The translations under genes and the position numbers were made by a program. 8,640 nt of DNA from Acidimicrobiia bacterium (GTDB taxonomy: Bacteria > Actinomycetota > Acidimicrobiia > Acidimicrobiales > Ilumatobacteraceae). The notes beneath the pieces are model-generated. The model searched no databases, was not told the DNA's origin, and was given only the letters and a program-made list of their open reading frames with translations. Below, piece by piece: positions 1 through 8,640 of the stretch (within the stretch, counting starts at the first letter, position 1; each line of letters opens with the position of its first letter). Location: assembly GCA_010030605.1 (NCBI GenBank), contig RHCK01000053.1, forward strand, positions 1 to 8,640, in the 5' to 3' direction.

Positions 1-72
1 GTCTCGGCTCTCATCTCGGCCGGTGCCGGCGCCGCCACCTCCTCGGTGAACGCCACGCCATTCGGTGTTGCC
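1..72 (+). repeat. C-terminal end of a truncated FN3 domain (D0)
   Basis: The first residues, VSALISAGAGAATSSVNATPFG, align with the strand F-G hairpin and exit linker of the following domains (compare FRVSALNASGVGAASS and the ATPF/VPF linkers). This shows that at least one more FN3 unit lies upstream and that the array does not begin in this window. Confidence 0.9.
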
Positions 73-3000
73 AGCAGCCCGAGTGGACTCATGGCGGCGG
101 CGGGTGACTCGCAGATCACGCTCACATGGAACGCGCCAGCTTCGGATGGTGGCCGCCCGGTGACCTCGTACGTGATCGAGAAGTCGATCGATGGTGGAGC
201 GACGTTCAGCGTCGACAGCACGGTGGCGACTTCCAGCCTTACTGCGGTGATCGGTGGTCTGACCAACGGAACCGCCTACGTCTTCCGAGTGTTGGCGACC
301 AACCTTGCGGGCAACAGTGGACCGAGTGCGACCACAGCCTCGATACCGTTCACCGCTCCATCGGCTCCGATCAACCTGCAGGCCACCAGTGGAACCAACG
401 AAGTGACTTTGGCGTGGTCGCCTCCGAGCAGCACCGGCGGAGCGAACCTGATTGGTTATCGCATCGAACGCAGCACCAATGGTGGCGCGTCGTGGACAAC
501 CGTCGTGGCAAACACCGGCACCACGGCGACCGCTTTCACCGTGGGCAACCTCACTGCTGGTGCGGTGCAAACGTTCCGAGTCGCCGCGGTCACCACCGGT
601 GGCTACGGCACGTTCAGTTCCAACATCAACGCGACGGCGGCCGGTCTGGCGATTGCCCCGACCGGCCTCACGGCCACCGCGGGCAATTCTCAGGTCGCCC
701 TGGTGTGGACGGCTCCGACATCGACGGGTGGATCCTCGATCTCGGCGTACGTGGTCGAAAGGAGCGCAGACGGTGGAGCGACCTGGAGCACCGTTTCATC
801 CAGCGTCACGGCGACGGCGTTCACCGTGACTGGTCTGACCAACGCGGTGAACTACTCGTTCCGAGTGAGCGCAATCAACGCCAGTGGGGCGGGAATCGCG
901 TCGAATCCCGCGACCGCCGTTCCGTTTGGTGTTCCCGGGCAGCCGACATCGCTGTCGTCGATCGCTTCGAACGGTCAGGTCGTCTTGCTCTGGACCGCGC
1001 CGGCGTCCGACGGCGGTTCGTCCATCACCGGATACCGCATTGAATCGTCCACCAACGGTGGAACCTCTTGGAGTGACCTCACCGTCGACACTGGGTCGGC
1101 GTCGACGGTGTATTTGGCGAGTGGTCTCGTCAACGGCACTTCGTACACGTTCCGAGTCTCGGCTCGAAACACCAGCGGACCTGGTCTCGCGAGTGTGACC
1201 ACCGCGGCCACTCCCGCGGGCGCACCAACAGCCCCTCGTTCGGTGTCAGCGACCGGAGGAGCATCGCAAGTTCAGCTGTCCTGGACGGCTCCGGCGTCCA
1301 CGGGTGGAAACGTTGTCACCGGTTACCGAATCGAATCGTCGGCCGATGGAGGGTCCACGTGGACCGTCGTCAACGCGAACACCGCGAACACGGCGACCTC
1401 CTACACCGCGACCGGTTTGATCGACGGTCAGTCCTATGCATTCCGTGTGTACGCACTCAATTCCGTGGGTGCGGGCTCGGCGAGCGCCATCGTGTCGGCG
1501 GTGCCGACGACTGTGGCGGGGCAGCCGACCAGCCTCGTTGTCACGCCGGGTAATGCATCTGTTGTGCTGTCGTGGACCGCACCGGCCGGCGCGTTGCAGC
1601 CGAGTGGATATTTGATCGAGCGTTCGGTCGATGGAACGACGTGGACACCGGCGATCACGAACACCGGATCGTCGGCCACGACCACCAACGTGGGTGGTCT
1701 CACCAACGGAACGCTCTACTACTTCCGTGTCGCCGCGGTGAACGGCTCGGGCACGGGTCTCGTGTCGGCGTCCGCGTCGGGCATGCCCTACGCCGGTCCG
1801 TCGTCGCCACGCAACCTGGTGGCCACAGCCGGCAGCACCACGGCCTCGCTCTCGTGGAACGCACCGTTGTCCAACGGTGGCAACGCTGTCACCGGATACC
1901 GCGTCGAGAAGTCGACCGATGGCGGTGCAACATGGTCGGTCGTCGTGGCCGATACCGCGAGCACCACCACGACCTACAGCGCATCTGGTCTCGTCAACGG
2001 AACAGCCGTGTCGTTCCGTGTCAGTGCGCTCAACGCGTCGGGTGTCGGCGCGGCGAGTTCGGTGGCGACGGTCGTCCCGTTCGCCGGTCCGACCGCACCC
2101 TCGACCGTCACTGCTGTGGCTGCTGACGGCGCCGTGAACCTCTCGTGGTCGGCCGCCGGTGACAACGGCTCGCCGGTGATCGGCTACTCGATCGAGTCGA
2201 CGACCGACGGCTCCACGTGGACATCGGTCGTCACCACCTCGAACCCGCTCACGACCTACACCGTGACCGGACTCGTGAACGGAACCGCCTACACCTATCG
2301 CGTGGCCGGCGTGAACGCGGCAGGGCTCGGTGCGACCACCACGAGTGGAGCGGTGACACCCAGTCGGGCGCCGAATGCGCCGTCGACGCTGACGGCAACA
2401 GCAGCGAACGGGGGAGCAGTACTCGCCTGGACCGCCCCCGTTGCGACGGGTGGCGTGGCAATCACGGGCTATCGAATCGAGCAGTCGTCGGACAACGGCG
2501 CGACCTGGTCGGTCATCGTCGTCGACAGCGCGTCAACGACGACAACCCAGAACGTCACCGGCCTCACGAATGGGTCGTCGTATCTGTTCCGCGTGCGGGC
2601 CATCAACCCGAACGGCGTCGGTGCGGCGTCGGTGCCGGCTTCGGTGATCCCCGCCGGACTCCCGGGAGCCCCGACGGCGCTCAACACGACTGCTGGAGAC
2701 AGCTCGGTGGTGCTCACCTTCACGGCGCCAACGAGTGATGGCGGCAACCCCATCGTCGGCTACCGCGTCGAGTCGTCGACCGACGGAACCAATTTCACGG
2801 TCGCTGTGGCCAACTCGAACACCGCTGTCCCGGCAGTCGCGGTCACGGGTCTGACCAATGGCACCACGTACACGTTCCGGGTGAGTGCCATCAACACCAT
2901 CGGCGTCGGCGCGGTGAGCACCACGGTGCAGAGCACGCCGGCCACGGTGCCACAGGCCCCGGTCGTGACGTCGGCCGTCGGCGGCAACTCTCAGGTGACG

Positions 3001-6000
3001 GTTAACTGGACGGCCCCATCGTCCAACGGTGGCTCGGCCGTGGTCGGATACGCGATCGAGCGTTCGATCGACGGCATCAACTGGGTGCCCGTCGCCACCG
3101 GAATCTCGTCCTCGGCAACATCGACGGTCGTCACGGGTCTGGTGAACGGCACGATGTATCTCTTCCGGATGAGTGCATCGAACGGGGTGGGAGCGAGTGT
3201 GTTCAGCACTCCGGTCGCGGGACTTCCCGCCGGTGTGCCGTCGGTGCCTCGCGCCCTCGTTGCGATGGGGTCCGACTCGGCGGCCGCCCTTGCATGGGAC
3301 GCACCGTTGTCGAACGGTGGTGCGCCCATCCTGTCGTACACGATCGAACGCCTGACCGGATCAACCTGGGCACCGATCGCGACAGGCATCACGTCACCGT
3401 CGTACAACGTGGGTGGCCTCACCAACGGAACCACGTATCAGTTCCGCGTGTCGGCCGTGAACGCGGTTGGATCGAGTGCCGCCACGGCATCCGTGTCGGT
3501 CTCGCCCGCCACCGTGCCTTCGGTGGCAACGGGCGTCACGCTCACGCCGGGTGACAGCCAGGTGTCGGTGTCGTGGACGGCGCCGTCGTCGAATGGCGGC
3601 CGCACCATCGCGCTCTATCGCATCGAGCAATCGAGTGGTGGAGCCGCATGGTCGACGGCCATGACGGTGTCGGGCACGACGACGTCGGCCGTGATCGTGG
3701 GTCTCTCGAATGGAACACCGGTGTCGGTGCGGGTGATCGCCATCAACTCGGTGGGTGAGAGCCTGCCGAGTGCGTCGGCGACTATCACTCCAGTGAACGT
3801 GCCCACGGATCCGACTCTCGTTACCGCCGCGGCCGGTGACTCGTCGGTGGCGCTGGAGTGGTCGGCTCCCACTGGTGATGGAGGTGCGCCGATCATCGGC
3901 TATCGCGTCGAGGCGAATGATGGCGCGGGCTGGGTGACAATCACGTCGTCCACGGGCAACCCGGGTCTGCGCTACATCGCCACCGGCTTGACCAACGGAG
4001 CTGCCTATCAGTTCCGTGTCTCGGCGGTGAACGTCTCTGGGGCGTCGATCGCGAGCAACACGATGTCGGCGACGCCGTTCACGATTGCGGGCGCACCGGG
4101 TTCTCTCACGGTGACCGCTGGAAACGCGCGGCTCGACCTCGCGTGGACTGCACCGTCCACCACGGGTGGACGTCCGATCACCGGCTATCGCATCTTCACC
4201 AGTGCTGATGGTGCAACCTGGACGACTTTGGTCGCCAACACCAACTCGGTGAGCCGCACCTACAGCTACGTCGGACTCGTCAACGGTACGCGCCGCTACG
4301 TGAAGGTCGCGGCTCTCACCGGTGCGGGCCAGGGTGCGATGAGTGACGTCGTTTCGGGCGTGCCCTTCGACGACCCGAGTGCACCGAGTGTGGTGAACCT
4401 CACACCCGGACCGGGTGAACTGCTCGTCGACTGGACTGCCCCGACCTCGACCGGTGGACTGCCGGTGATGGGCTATCGCATCGAGACGTCGACCGACGGG
4501 CTCGCATGGGTCACGCGCATCTCCGACACGGGCTCTGCGATCACCCGAGCTCTCATCTCGGGTGTCGTCGGTGGCGCCACGACGTATGTGAGGGTCTCGG
4601 CCATCACCTCGGCATCGGTGGGGTCGGCGAGTGCGCCGGCCTCGGCGGTGGCACTTGCCGCCGCGCCCAATGCCGTCACGGCAGTTGCCGGGGACGCGTC
4701 GGCCACCCTGTCGTGGACCGACCCCGTGGTCGTCGGCACAACCGGCTACCGCATCGAGCGTTCGGTGAACGGTTCGGCGTACTCGACTCTGGTGGACGTC
4801 GCCGCGTCGCCGTTGTCGTACACCGACACCGGTCTGGTGAACGGGTCTGCCTACCTCTATCGCGTGAGCGTCCTCACGGGGGCCTCGGTGGGTTCATCGA
4901 GCAGCCAGGCATTGGCGATCCCACTCGGAACCCCGTCGGCGCCGCAGAACGTCGTTGGGGTAGCGGGCGACCGTAACGTCGCGTTGTCGTGGTCGGTGCC
5001 GAACGATGTGGGCGGTCGAACGATCACCGGCTACCGCATCGAATCGTCGACCGATGGAACGACGTGGACGACCGTGGTCGCTGACAGCGGTGCGCCGGTG
5101 CTCAGTGCATCGGTGTCGGGGCTGACGAACGGCACGGCCTACACGTTCCGTGTGACGGCACTCAGCCGTTCGTTCGCCGGAGTCGCGAGCGCCAACGCAT
5201 CGGCGACTCCGGCCACCACCTCTGGTGCCGCCACATCGTTGTCGGCCAGCGCGGGCGACGCATCGGCGGTGCTGTCGTGGACGGCTCCGGTATCGACTGG
5301 TGGCTCGGTGATCACCGGCTACCGCATCGAGCAGTCGACGAACGGCACGACGTGGACCTCGCTGGTGTCCGACACCGGTTCGGCGTCGACCACGGCGACG
5401 ATCACTTCACTCACCAATGGCCAGTCGTATCTCGTGCGGGTGGTGCCGTTGAGCGCCGTCGGCGCCGGTGCGGCTTCGACGGGTGTGGCAGTGACGCCTC
5501 GTGGTTCTGCCGCTGCTCCCGCGGCACCCACGGTCGTGGCGGGACCGCGTTCGGCCGTGCTGTCATGGACGACCCCCGTGTCCGATGGAGGAAGTGCGAT
5601 CACCGGCTATCGAATCCTCGTCTCCAACAACGGAGGCGCGTCGTACACGACGTTGGTGGCAAACACCGGGTCGGCGGCCACCGGCTACACCATTGCCGGA
5701 CTCACGAACGGCACACCGCTGCTTGTGAAGGTCGCGGCCATCACGGCGTTCGGTGTCGGTGCCGAGTCGTCGGCCAGTCAGTCGTTCACGCCCGCCGCAC
5801 CCACCACGGCACCTCAGTCACTCGCTGTGGTCGGTGGTAACGGTTCGGCAACGGTGACGTGGTCGGCTCCGTCGTCGACGAATGGTGCGGCCGTCAGCGG
5901 CTACACCGTCGAGGCTTCGGTGGACGGCGGCGCGACATGGACCGCGGTGTCGACATCTGCGACGTCGCCGTACACACTGTCGTCGCTCACCAACGGTGTC

Positions 6001-8640
6001 ACCTATCTCGTGCGTGTGTCGGCCGACAATGCGGCCGGTACCAGCGCACCGTCGTCATCGGCAGTCGTCACGCCCGCTGGCGTCCCGGGGACCCCTGTGG
6101 GACTCGCGATCCTGTCGGGCAACGGCCTGTTGTCGATGACCTGGTCGGCCCCCGTCAACTCCGGTGGCCTGCCCGTGACCTCGTACACGGTGCAGACATC
6201 CCCCGATGGCAACACGTGGACGACCGTGAGCTCCGGCTCGCCGGCATCGACGGCTGTTCTCGCCGGATTGTCGAATGGTGTCGCAGTGCATGTCCGTGTT
6301 GCTGCGGTGAACGCTGCAGGCACGGGCGCCTACACGGCGGCGGTCATCGCGACGCCGAGTATCGGTGCTCTCGCCGGTCTGCCCACCAATCTGGTGGCGA
6401 CTCCCGGCAATGGACAGGTGGCGCTGTCGTGGAATGCGCCAGTCGCATCGGGTGGAACGCCCGTGACGGGCTATGTGGTCTCGCAGTCGTTCGACGGCAC
6501 GAACTGGTCGATCATCACTGGCGGCACGGGCACGGCGGTCACGTCGTATCTCGTCAGCGGTCTCACCAACGGCATCGCCGTTTCCTACAGGGTTAGCGCG
6601 ATCAACGGCGCCGGCACGGGTCCCGAAAGTGCTCCGGCATCGGCCACACCGCGCACGGTCGCCACGACACCTCTCAACCTGGTGGCCACGCCGGGCAACG
6701 GTCAGGTATCGCTCGTGTGGTCGGCCCCCGCGTCGAACGGCGGTGCGACGGTGACCGCGTACATCGTGGAGTCGTCGACCGACGGCGGCACGACATGGAC
6801 GGTCGAAACGACCACGACGTCGTTGACACACGTCGTCACCGGACTCGTCAATGGCACGTCGTACGCGTTCCACGTGAGCGCGGTGAACGCCGCTGGGACC
6901 GGTGTGGCCACCCGTTCCGTGATGGCGACGCCGTTCTCGATATCGGGGGCCGTCGGCGGTTTGAATGCCGTGGCGGGTGACGGACAAGCAGTGGTGACGT
7001 GGTCGGCACCGACTAACAACGGTGGCTCCGCGGTCTCGGGCTACGGCGTCGCGGTCTCCAACGATGGTGGCCAGACGTTCGGAACCGAGCGCACCGTGAC
7101 GGGAACCAACGCCGTCGTGACCGGCCTCGTGAACGGAACGCAGTCGATCGTCAGGGTCGTGCCCATCACGGCTGGTGGACGTGGATCCGCGTCGACGGTG
7201 AACGTGACTCCGCGAGCCCTACCCGGCTCGCCCGTCATGCTGAGCGCCATCGCCTCCAATGGTCAGGTGGCTCTCTCGTGGACCGCCCCGATCGACAACG
7301 GTGGCTCGGCGATCACCTCGTACGCGATCGAACGAGCTCCTGTGAACGGTGGCGCATGGGTGCGCATCGACACCACGTCTTCGCTCTCGTACACCTCCGG
7401 TGGCCTCGTGAACGGCACGGCGTATTCCTTCCGCATCGTGGCGACGAACTCGGCCGGTGATGGCGCGGCCTCGGCGATCGTGAATGCCACACCGGCAACC
7501 ACTCCGTCGGCACCTCAGAACGTGACCACGGTGATCTCCGATTCGTCGATCACCGTGTCGTGGTTGGCGCCGATGAGCAGCGGGGGCTCCGTGGTCACGT
7601 CGTACGTCGTCGAGACGACGACGGACGGCAGCACGTGGACTTCGGGCGTCACCACCACGTCGACGGTGGCGACGGTGTCGGGTCTCGTCAACGGGACCTC
7701 CTACGGCGTGCGGGTGCGCGCGATCAACATCGTCGGCACAGGAACGGCGTCGACCACCGCCACGGCAACGCCGTCGGGCACGCCGTCGGCACCGACCGCT
7801 CTGACTCCGGTTGCGGGTAATCGTCAGATCGCGTTGAGTTGGACCGCGCCGTCGAGCAATGGTGGAGCGGGCATCGTCGACTACGTCGTCGAGTCTTCGG
7901 CGAATGGTGGGGTGTCGTGGCGCACCGTCGGTACGGTCACCGCTCCGAGTTCCGCCACGGTGATCAGCGGACTCACCAACGGTGTGGCGTACGTCTTCCG
8001 TGTCAGTGCTCGCAACATCGCGGGCACTGGTGCGGCGAGCACCTGGGTGACGGCTGCTCCGGTGGCTCCGCCGCGAGCTCCGACGTCGGTCGCCGCAACC
8101 ACGGTCGGTGCGACAGCGACATCGACATCGGCGACGGCCTCGGTGGCGTGGGTGCCTCCGACCGATGATGGTGGAGCCACCATCGCGGGCTATCGCATTC
8201 AGACGTCCATCGACGGCGGTGCCACCTGGGGATCGACCGTCCGTGTGCAGGCGTACACGGTCATCGGTGACAGCGAATGGCAATCCACGTCGCTCACACC
8301 TCAACGTCCGCCGGTGACTCCCACCAGCCCGTCAGCGGTGACCGACCAGCGTTACATGCCCGCACCAGTCGGACTCCAGGTTCTCTGGTCGCCCGGAATC
8401 GGTGGGGCGAACGTGACCGCGTATGTCGTCGAGCGCCAGCGACCCGATGGAACGTGGGAAGTCGTGTCCGTCACCGCTGGAACCTCGGTGGTGGACACCA
8501 ACGCCACCCTCGGAAACACGTATACCTACCGGATCACGCCGTACAACGGTTTGCTCGCGGGTGAGTCGGTGCTCGTCACAAACGCTCGCGTACCGGCCAA
8601 CCCGAACCCGACGATCTCGGTGCGTCTCGGTGCCTCGGGT
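1..8640 (+). CDS. Giant tandem fibronectin type III repeat protein, internal fragment (both ends outside window)
   Basis: Frame 1 is open for all 2880 codons, so this is the middle of a very large gene. The translation is a tandem array of about 30 FN3 beta-sandwich domains, each recognisable by SWTAP near strand B, GYRIE on strand C, S.DG..TW, and GL(T/V)NGT.Y.FRVSA.N..G on strands E to G. Composition is rich in Ser, Thr, Ala, Val and Gly. I found no Cys, four Lys (residues 61, 637, 1435, 1910) and three His (2097, 2277, 2291). No transmembrane segment, coiled coil, catalytic motif, LPXTG or RGD is visible. FN3 arrays in bacteria usually occur in secreted or surface proteins as spacers or ligand-binding modules; a stalk or adhesin role is inferred. 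Signal peptide, anchor and any functional head must lie outside. Thirty domains at roughly 3.5-4 nm would extend about 100 nm if straight. The in-frame ATG at 91 lies inside a domain and is not a credible start. The exact function is unknown. Confidence 0.97.
73..2664 (+). repeat. FN3 domains D1-D9, regular units
   Basis: Nine FN3 domains start near 73, 361, 661, 937, 1228, 1519, 1801, 2092 and 2374. Boundaries are placed at the Pro-rich linker and are good to a few residues. The strand B Trp codons are at 127, 415, 706, 991, 1282, 1573, 1855, 2146 and 2428, with spacings of 282-291 bp. Most units keep LTNGT/LVNGT before strand F and an Asn in the following A.N..G turn. Exceptions are D2 (LTAGA, and AVTTGG without the Asn), D3 (LTNAV) and D5 (LIDGQ). 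D1 has Phe instead of Trp in its GATF motif. D6 has a B-C loop two residues shorter (APAGALQPSGY) without the GG pair. Units are clearly homologous but not near-identical, so this is an old array. Confidence 0.93.
2665..2952 (+). repeat. FN3 domain D10, tryptophan-less variant
   Basis: This unit is of normal length and fold pattern but has Phe where the others have the strand B Trp (VLTFTAP, codon at 2719) and again Phe in the second Trp position (DGTNF). It is the only regular unit in the window without any Trp. GYRVE, LTNGTTYTFRVSAIN and the GVGA turn are all intact, so the domain is expected to fold. Phe at these core positions is a conservative change. Confidence 0.9.
2953..4089 (+). repeat. 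FN3 domains D11-D14, regular units
   Basis: Four domains start near 2953, 3241, 3520 and 3805, with strand B Trp codons at 3007, 3295, 3574 and 3859. D11 and D13 share a similar entry (TPATVP linker, then NSQVTVNW or DSQVSVSW followed by TAPSSNGG), which suggests a closer relationship than to D12. D13 has lost the aromatic of strand F (LSNGTPVSVRV instead of Y.FRV). All four retain the Asn in the A.N..G turn. Confidence 0.93.
4090..5802 (+). repeat. FN3 domains D15-D20, a subfamily block with Thr/Ser replacing the F-G turn Asn
   Basis: Six domains start near 4090, 4378, 4660, 4936, 5221 and 5509, with strand B Trp codons at 4144, 4432, 4714, 4990, 5278 and 5566. The turn after strand F reads AALTGAG, SAITSAS, SVLTGAS, TALSRSF, VPLSAVG and AAITAFG, so the Asn seen in most flanking domains is Thr or Ser in all six. 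D15 and D20 also share YRI followed by a hydrophobic residue in place of Glu, and a VKVAA strand F. D17 has a B-C loop three residues shorter and lacks the GG pair (SWTDPVVVGTTGY). D16 has VVGGA in place of LTNGT. Confidence 0.9.
5803..8073 (+). repeat. FN3 domains D21-D28, regular units
   Basis: Eight domains start near 5803, 6088, 6373, 6661, 6946, 7225, 7507 and 7786, with strand B Trp codons at 5860, 6142, 6430, 6718, 7000, 7279, 7561 and 7840 (spacing 279-288 bp). D23 and D24 share the entry NLVATPGNGQV followed by a strand B Trp, and may be a duplicated pair, although their codons have diverged at many synonymous sites. D25 resembles D15 and D20: its linker ATPFSISGA matches D15's ATPFTIAGA, it reads GVAVSNDGG without the usual IE, and its turn is VPITAGG without the Asn. 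The only three His of the fragment are in D22 and D24. Confidence 0.92.
8074..8313 (+). repeat. FN3 domain D29, shortened unit lacking the central strands
   Basis: The unit begins normally (PRAPTSVAATT), has a Thr/Ser/Ala-rich insertion that puts its Trp (codon 8149) 309 bp after that of D28, and continues through PPTDDGGATIAGYRIQTSIDGGATW. It then jumps to STVRVQAYTVIGDSEWQS, which matches the strand F-G segment (FRVSAINTIGVGA). About 24 residues normally found between the second Trp and the RV of strand F, including GLTNGT, are missing. The frame is kept. It probably cannot form a complete FN3 sandwich alone, or it is a specialised junction. It could also be an independently divergent domain rather than a deletion. 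Confidence 0.8.
8314..8592 (+). repeat. FN3 domain D30, divergent terminal unit
   Basis: After a Pro/Thr-rich linker (PPVTPTSPSAVTDQ) the unit reads GLQVLWSPGIGGANVTAYVVERQRPDGTWEVV, then TLGNTYTYRITPYNG. The strand B Trp (codon 8386), GG loop, strand C, DGTW and a Y.YR strand F are recognisable, so this is still an FN3-like fold. It differs from the others in a shorter B-C loop, more charged strands (ERQRPDGTWE), ATLGNT in place of LTNGT, and a different F-G turn. Confidence 0.75.
8593..8640 (+). other. Exit linker and start of the next, unidentified module of the same protein
   Basis: The last 16 residues, PANPNPTISVRLGASG, follow D30 and do not match the entry of the regular units (no S.P..L.A...G followed by SWTAP can be judged in this length). 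The Pro/Asn-rich stretch looks like a linker, and TISVRLG could be the first strand of a different beta domain. The coding frame continues beyond the window. Confidence 0.5.

Noticed and set aside
91..93. In-frame ATG at 91 as the start of the gene
   Set aside because: It sits inside the first strand of D1, the frame is open upstream with the tail of another FN3 domain, and no purine-rich ribosome binding site precedes it.
126..1043. 305-codon + strand open frame starting with ATG at 126
   Set aside because: It is out of frame with the FN3 reading frame that covers the same bases. The product is Arg/Trp/His-rich low-complexity sequence with no recognisable domain. It is a shadow of GC-rich coding DNA.
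2469..3434. Repeated RPVT-type peptide motifs in several minus strand open frames
   Set aside because: These motifs are the in-register reverse complement of the conserved NGT.Y.FRV codons. Such frames stay open because their stops require in-frame Leu TTA/CTA or Ser TCA on the sense strand, which are rare here. They are not a separate protein family.
6055..6987. 310-codon minus strand open frame
   Set aside because: The translation is Arg-rich and featureless and lies fully antisense to FN3 domains D21-D25. Long antisense frames are expected in GC-rich repetitive coding DNA.
73..8073. Regular about 285 bp periodicity as a CRISPR array or satellite DNA
   Set aside because: The period equals one FN3 domain and is maintained at the protein level with variable DNA sequence. 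There are no identical short repeats separated by unique spacers.
7219..8304. 361-codon minus strand open frame, the longest antisense candidate
   Set aside because: Dense in Arg, Gly, His and Asp with no domain pattern, and fully antisense to D26-D29. No ribosome binding site or promoter context is apparent.
1..8640. A previously undescribed multi-gene system
   Set aside because: Only one gene is present in the window, with no neighbouring genes, mobile elements, RNA genes or regulatory sites that could form a system.

Overview
The window is a single coding region on the + strand. Frame 1 reads 2880 consecutive codons from base 1 to base 8640 without a stop, and neither a start nor a stop codon of the gene is inside. 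The DNA is GC-rich (two sample lines give 60% and 73% GC). In-frame TTA is absent, CTA occurs once, and Ser TCG, Thr ACG/ACC and Val GTG/GTC dominate. This fits a high-GC bacterium. Together with the protein style it suggests an actinobacterium, possibly of the Acidimicrobiia (Ilumatobacter-like), but the lineage is inference and not shown by any marker gene.

The encoded product is the interior of a giant protein made almost entirely of tandem fibronectin type III (FN3) domains. The layout is: 1-72, the last strand of an FN3 domain cut by the window edge; 73-8073, 28 regular FN3 domains (D1-D28) with a period of about 285 bp (about 95 residues); 8074-8313, D29, a shortened unit that has lost its middle; 8314-8592, D30, a divergent unit; 8593-8640, the beginning of something that no longer looks like the regular unit. 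Each regular domain shows the same landmarks: a linker (often ATP/VPF..P.AP), strand B ending in SWTAP, a GG loop, GYRIE on strand C, S.DG..TW, then GL(T/V)NGT.Y.FRVSA.N..G.G on strands E-F-G.

Between the repeats there are no other genes, RNAs, mobile elements, intergenic gaps or regulatory sites. The other long open frames on both strands are by-products of the high-GC repetitive coding sequence. Within the array a few things stand out: the fragment has no cysteine and only four lysines; a block of six consecutive domains (D15-D20) shares a Thr/Ser replacement of an otherwise conserved Asn; D10 has lost both tryptophans; and the array decays at its downstream end. The likely role is an exported, extended cell-surface or secreted stalk/adhesin-type protein. 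That is inferred from architecture only, since the signal peptide, anchor and any catalytic or binding domain would lie outside the window. I see no evidence of a new multi-gene system here.
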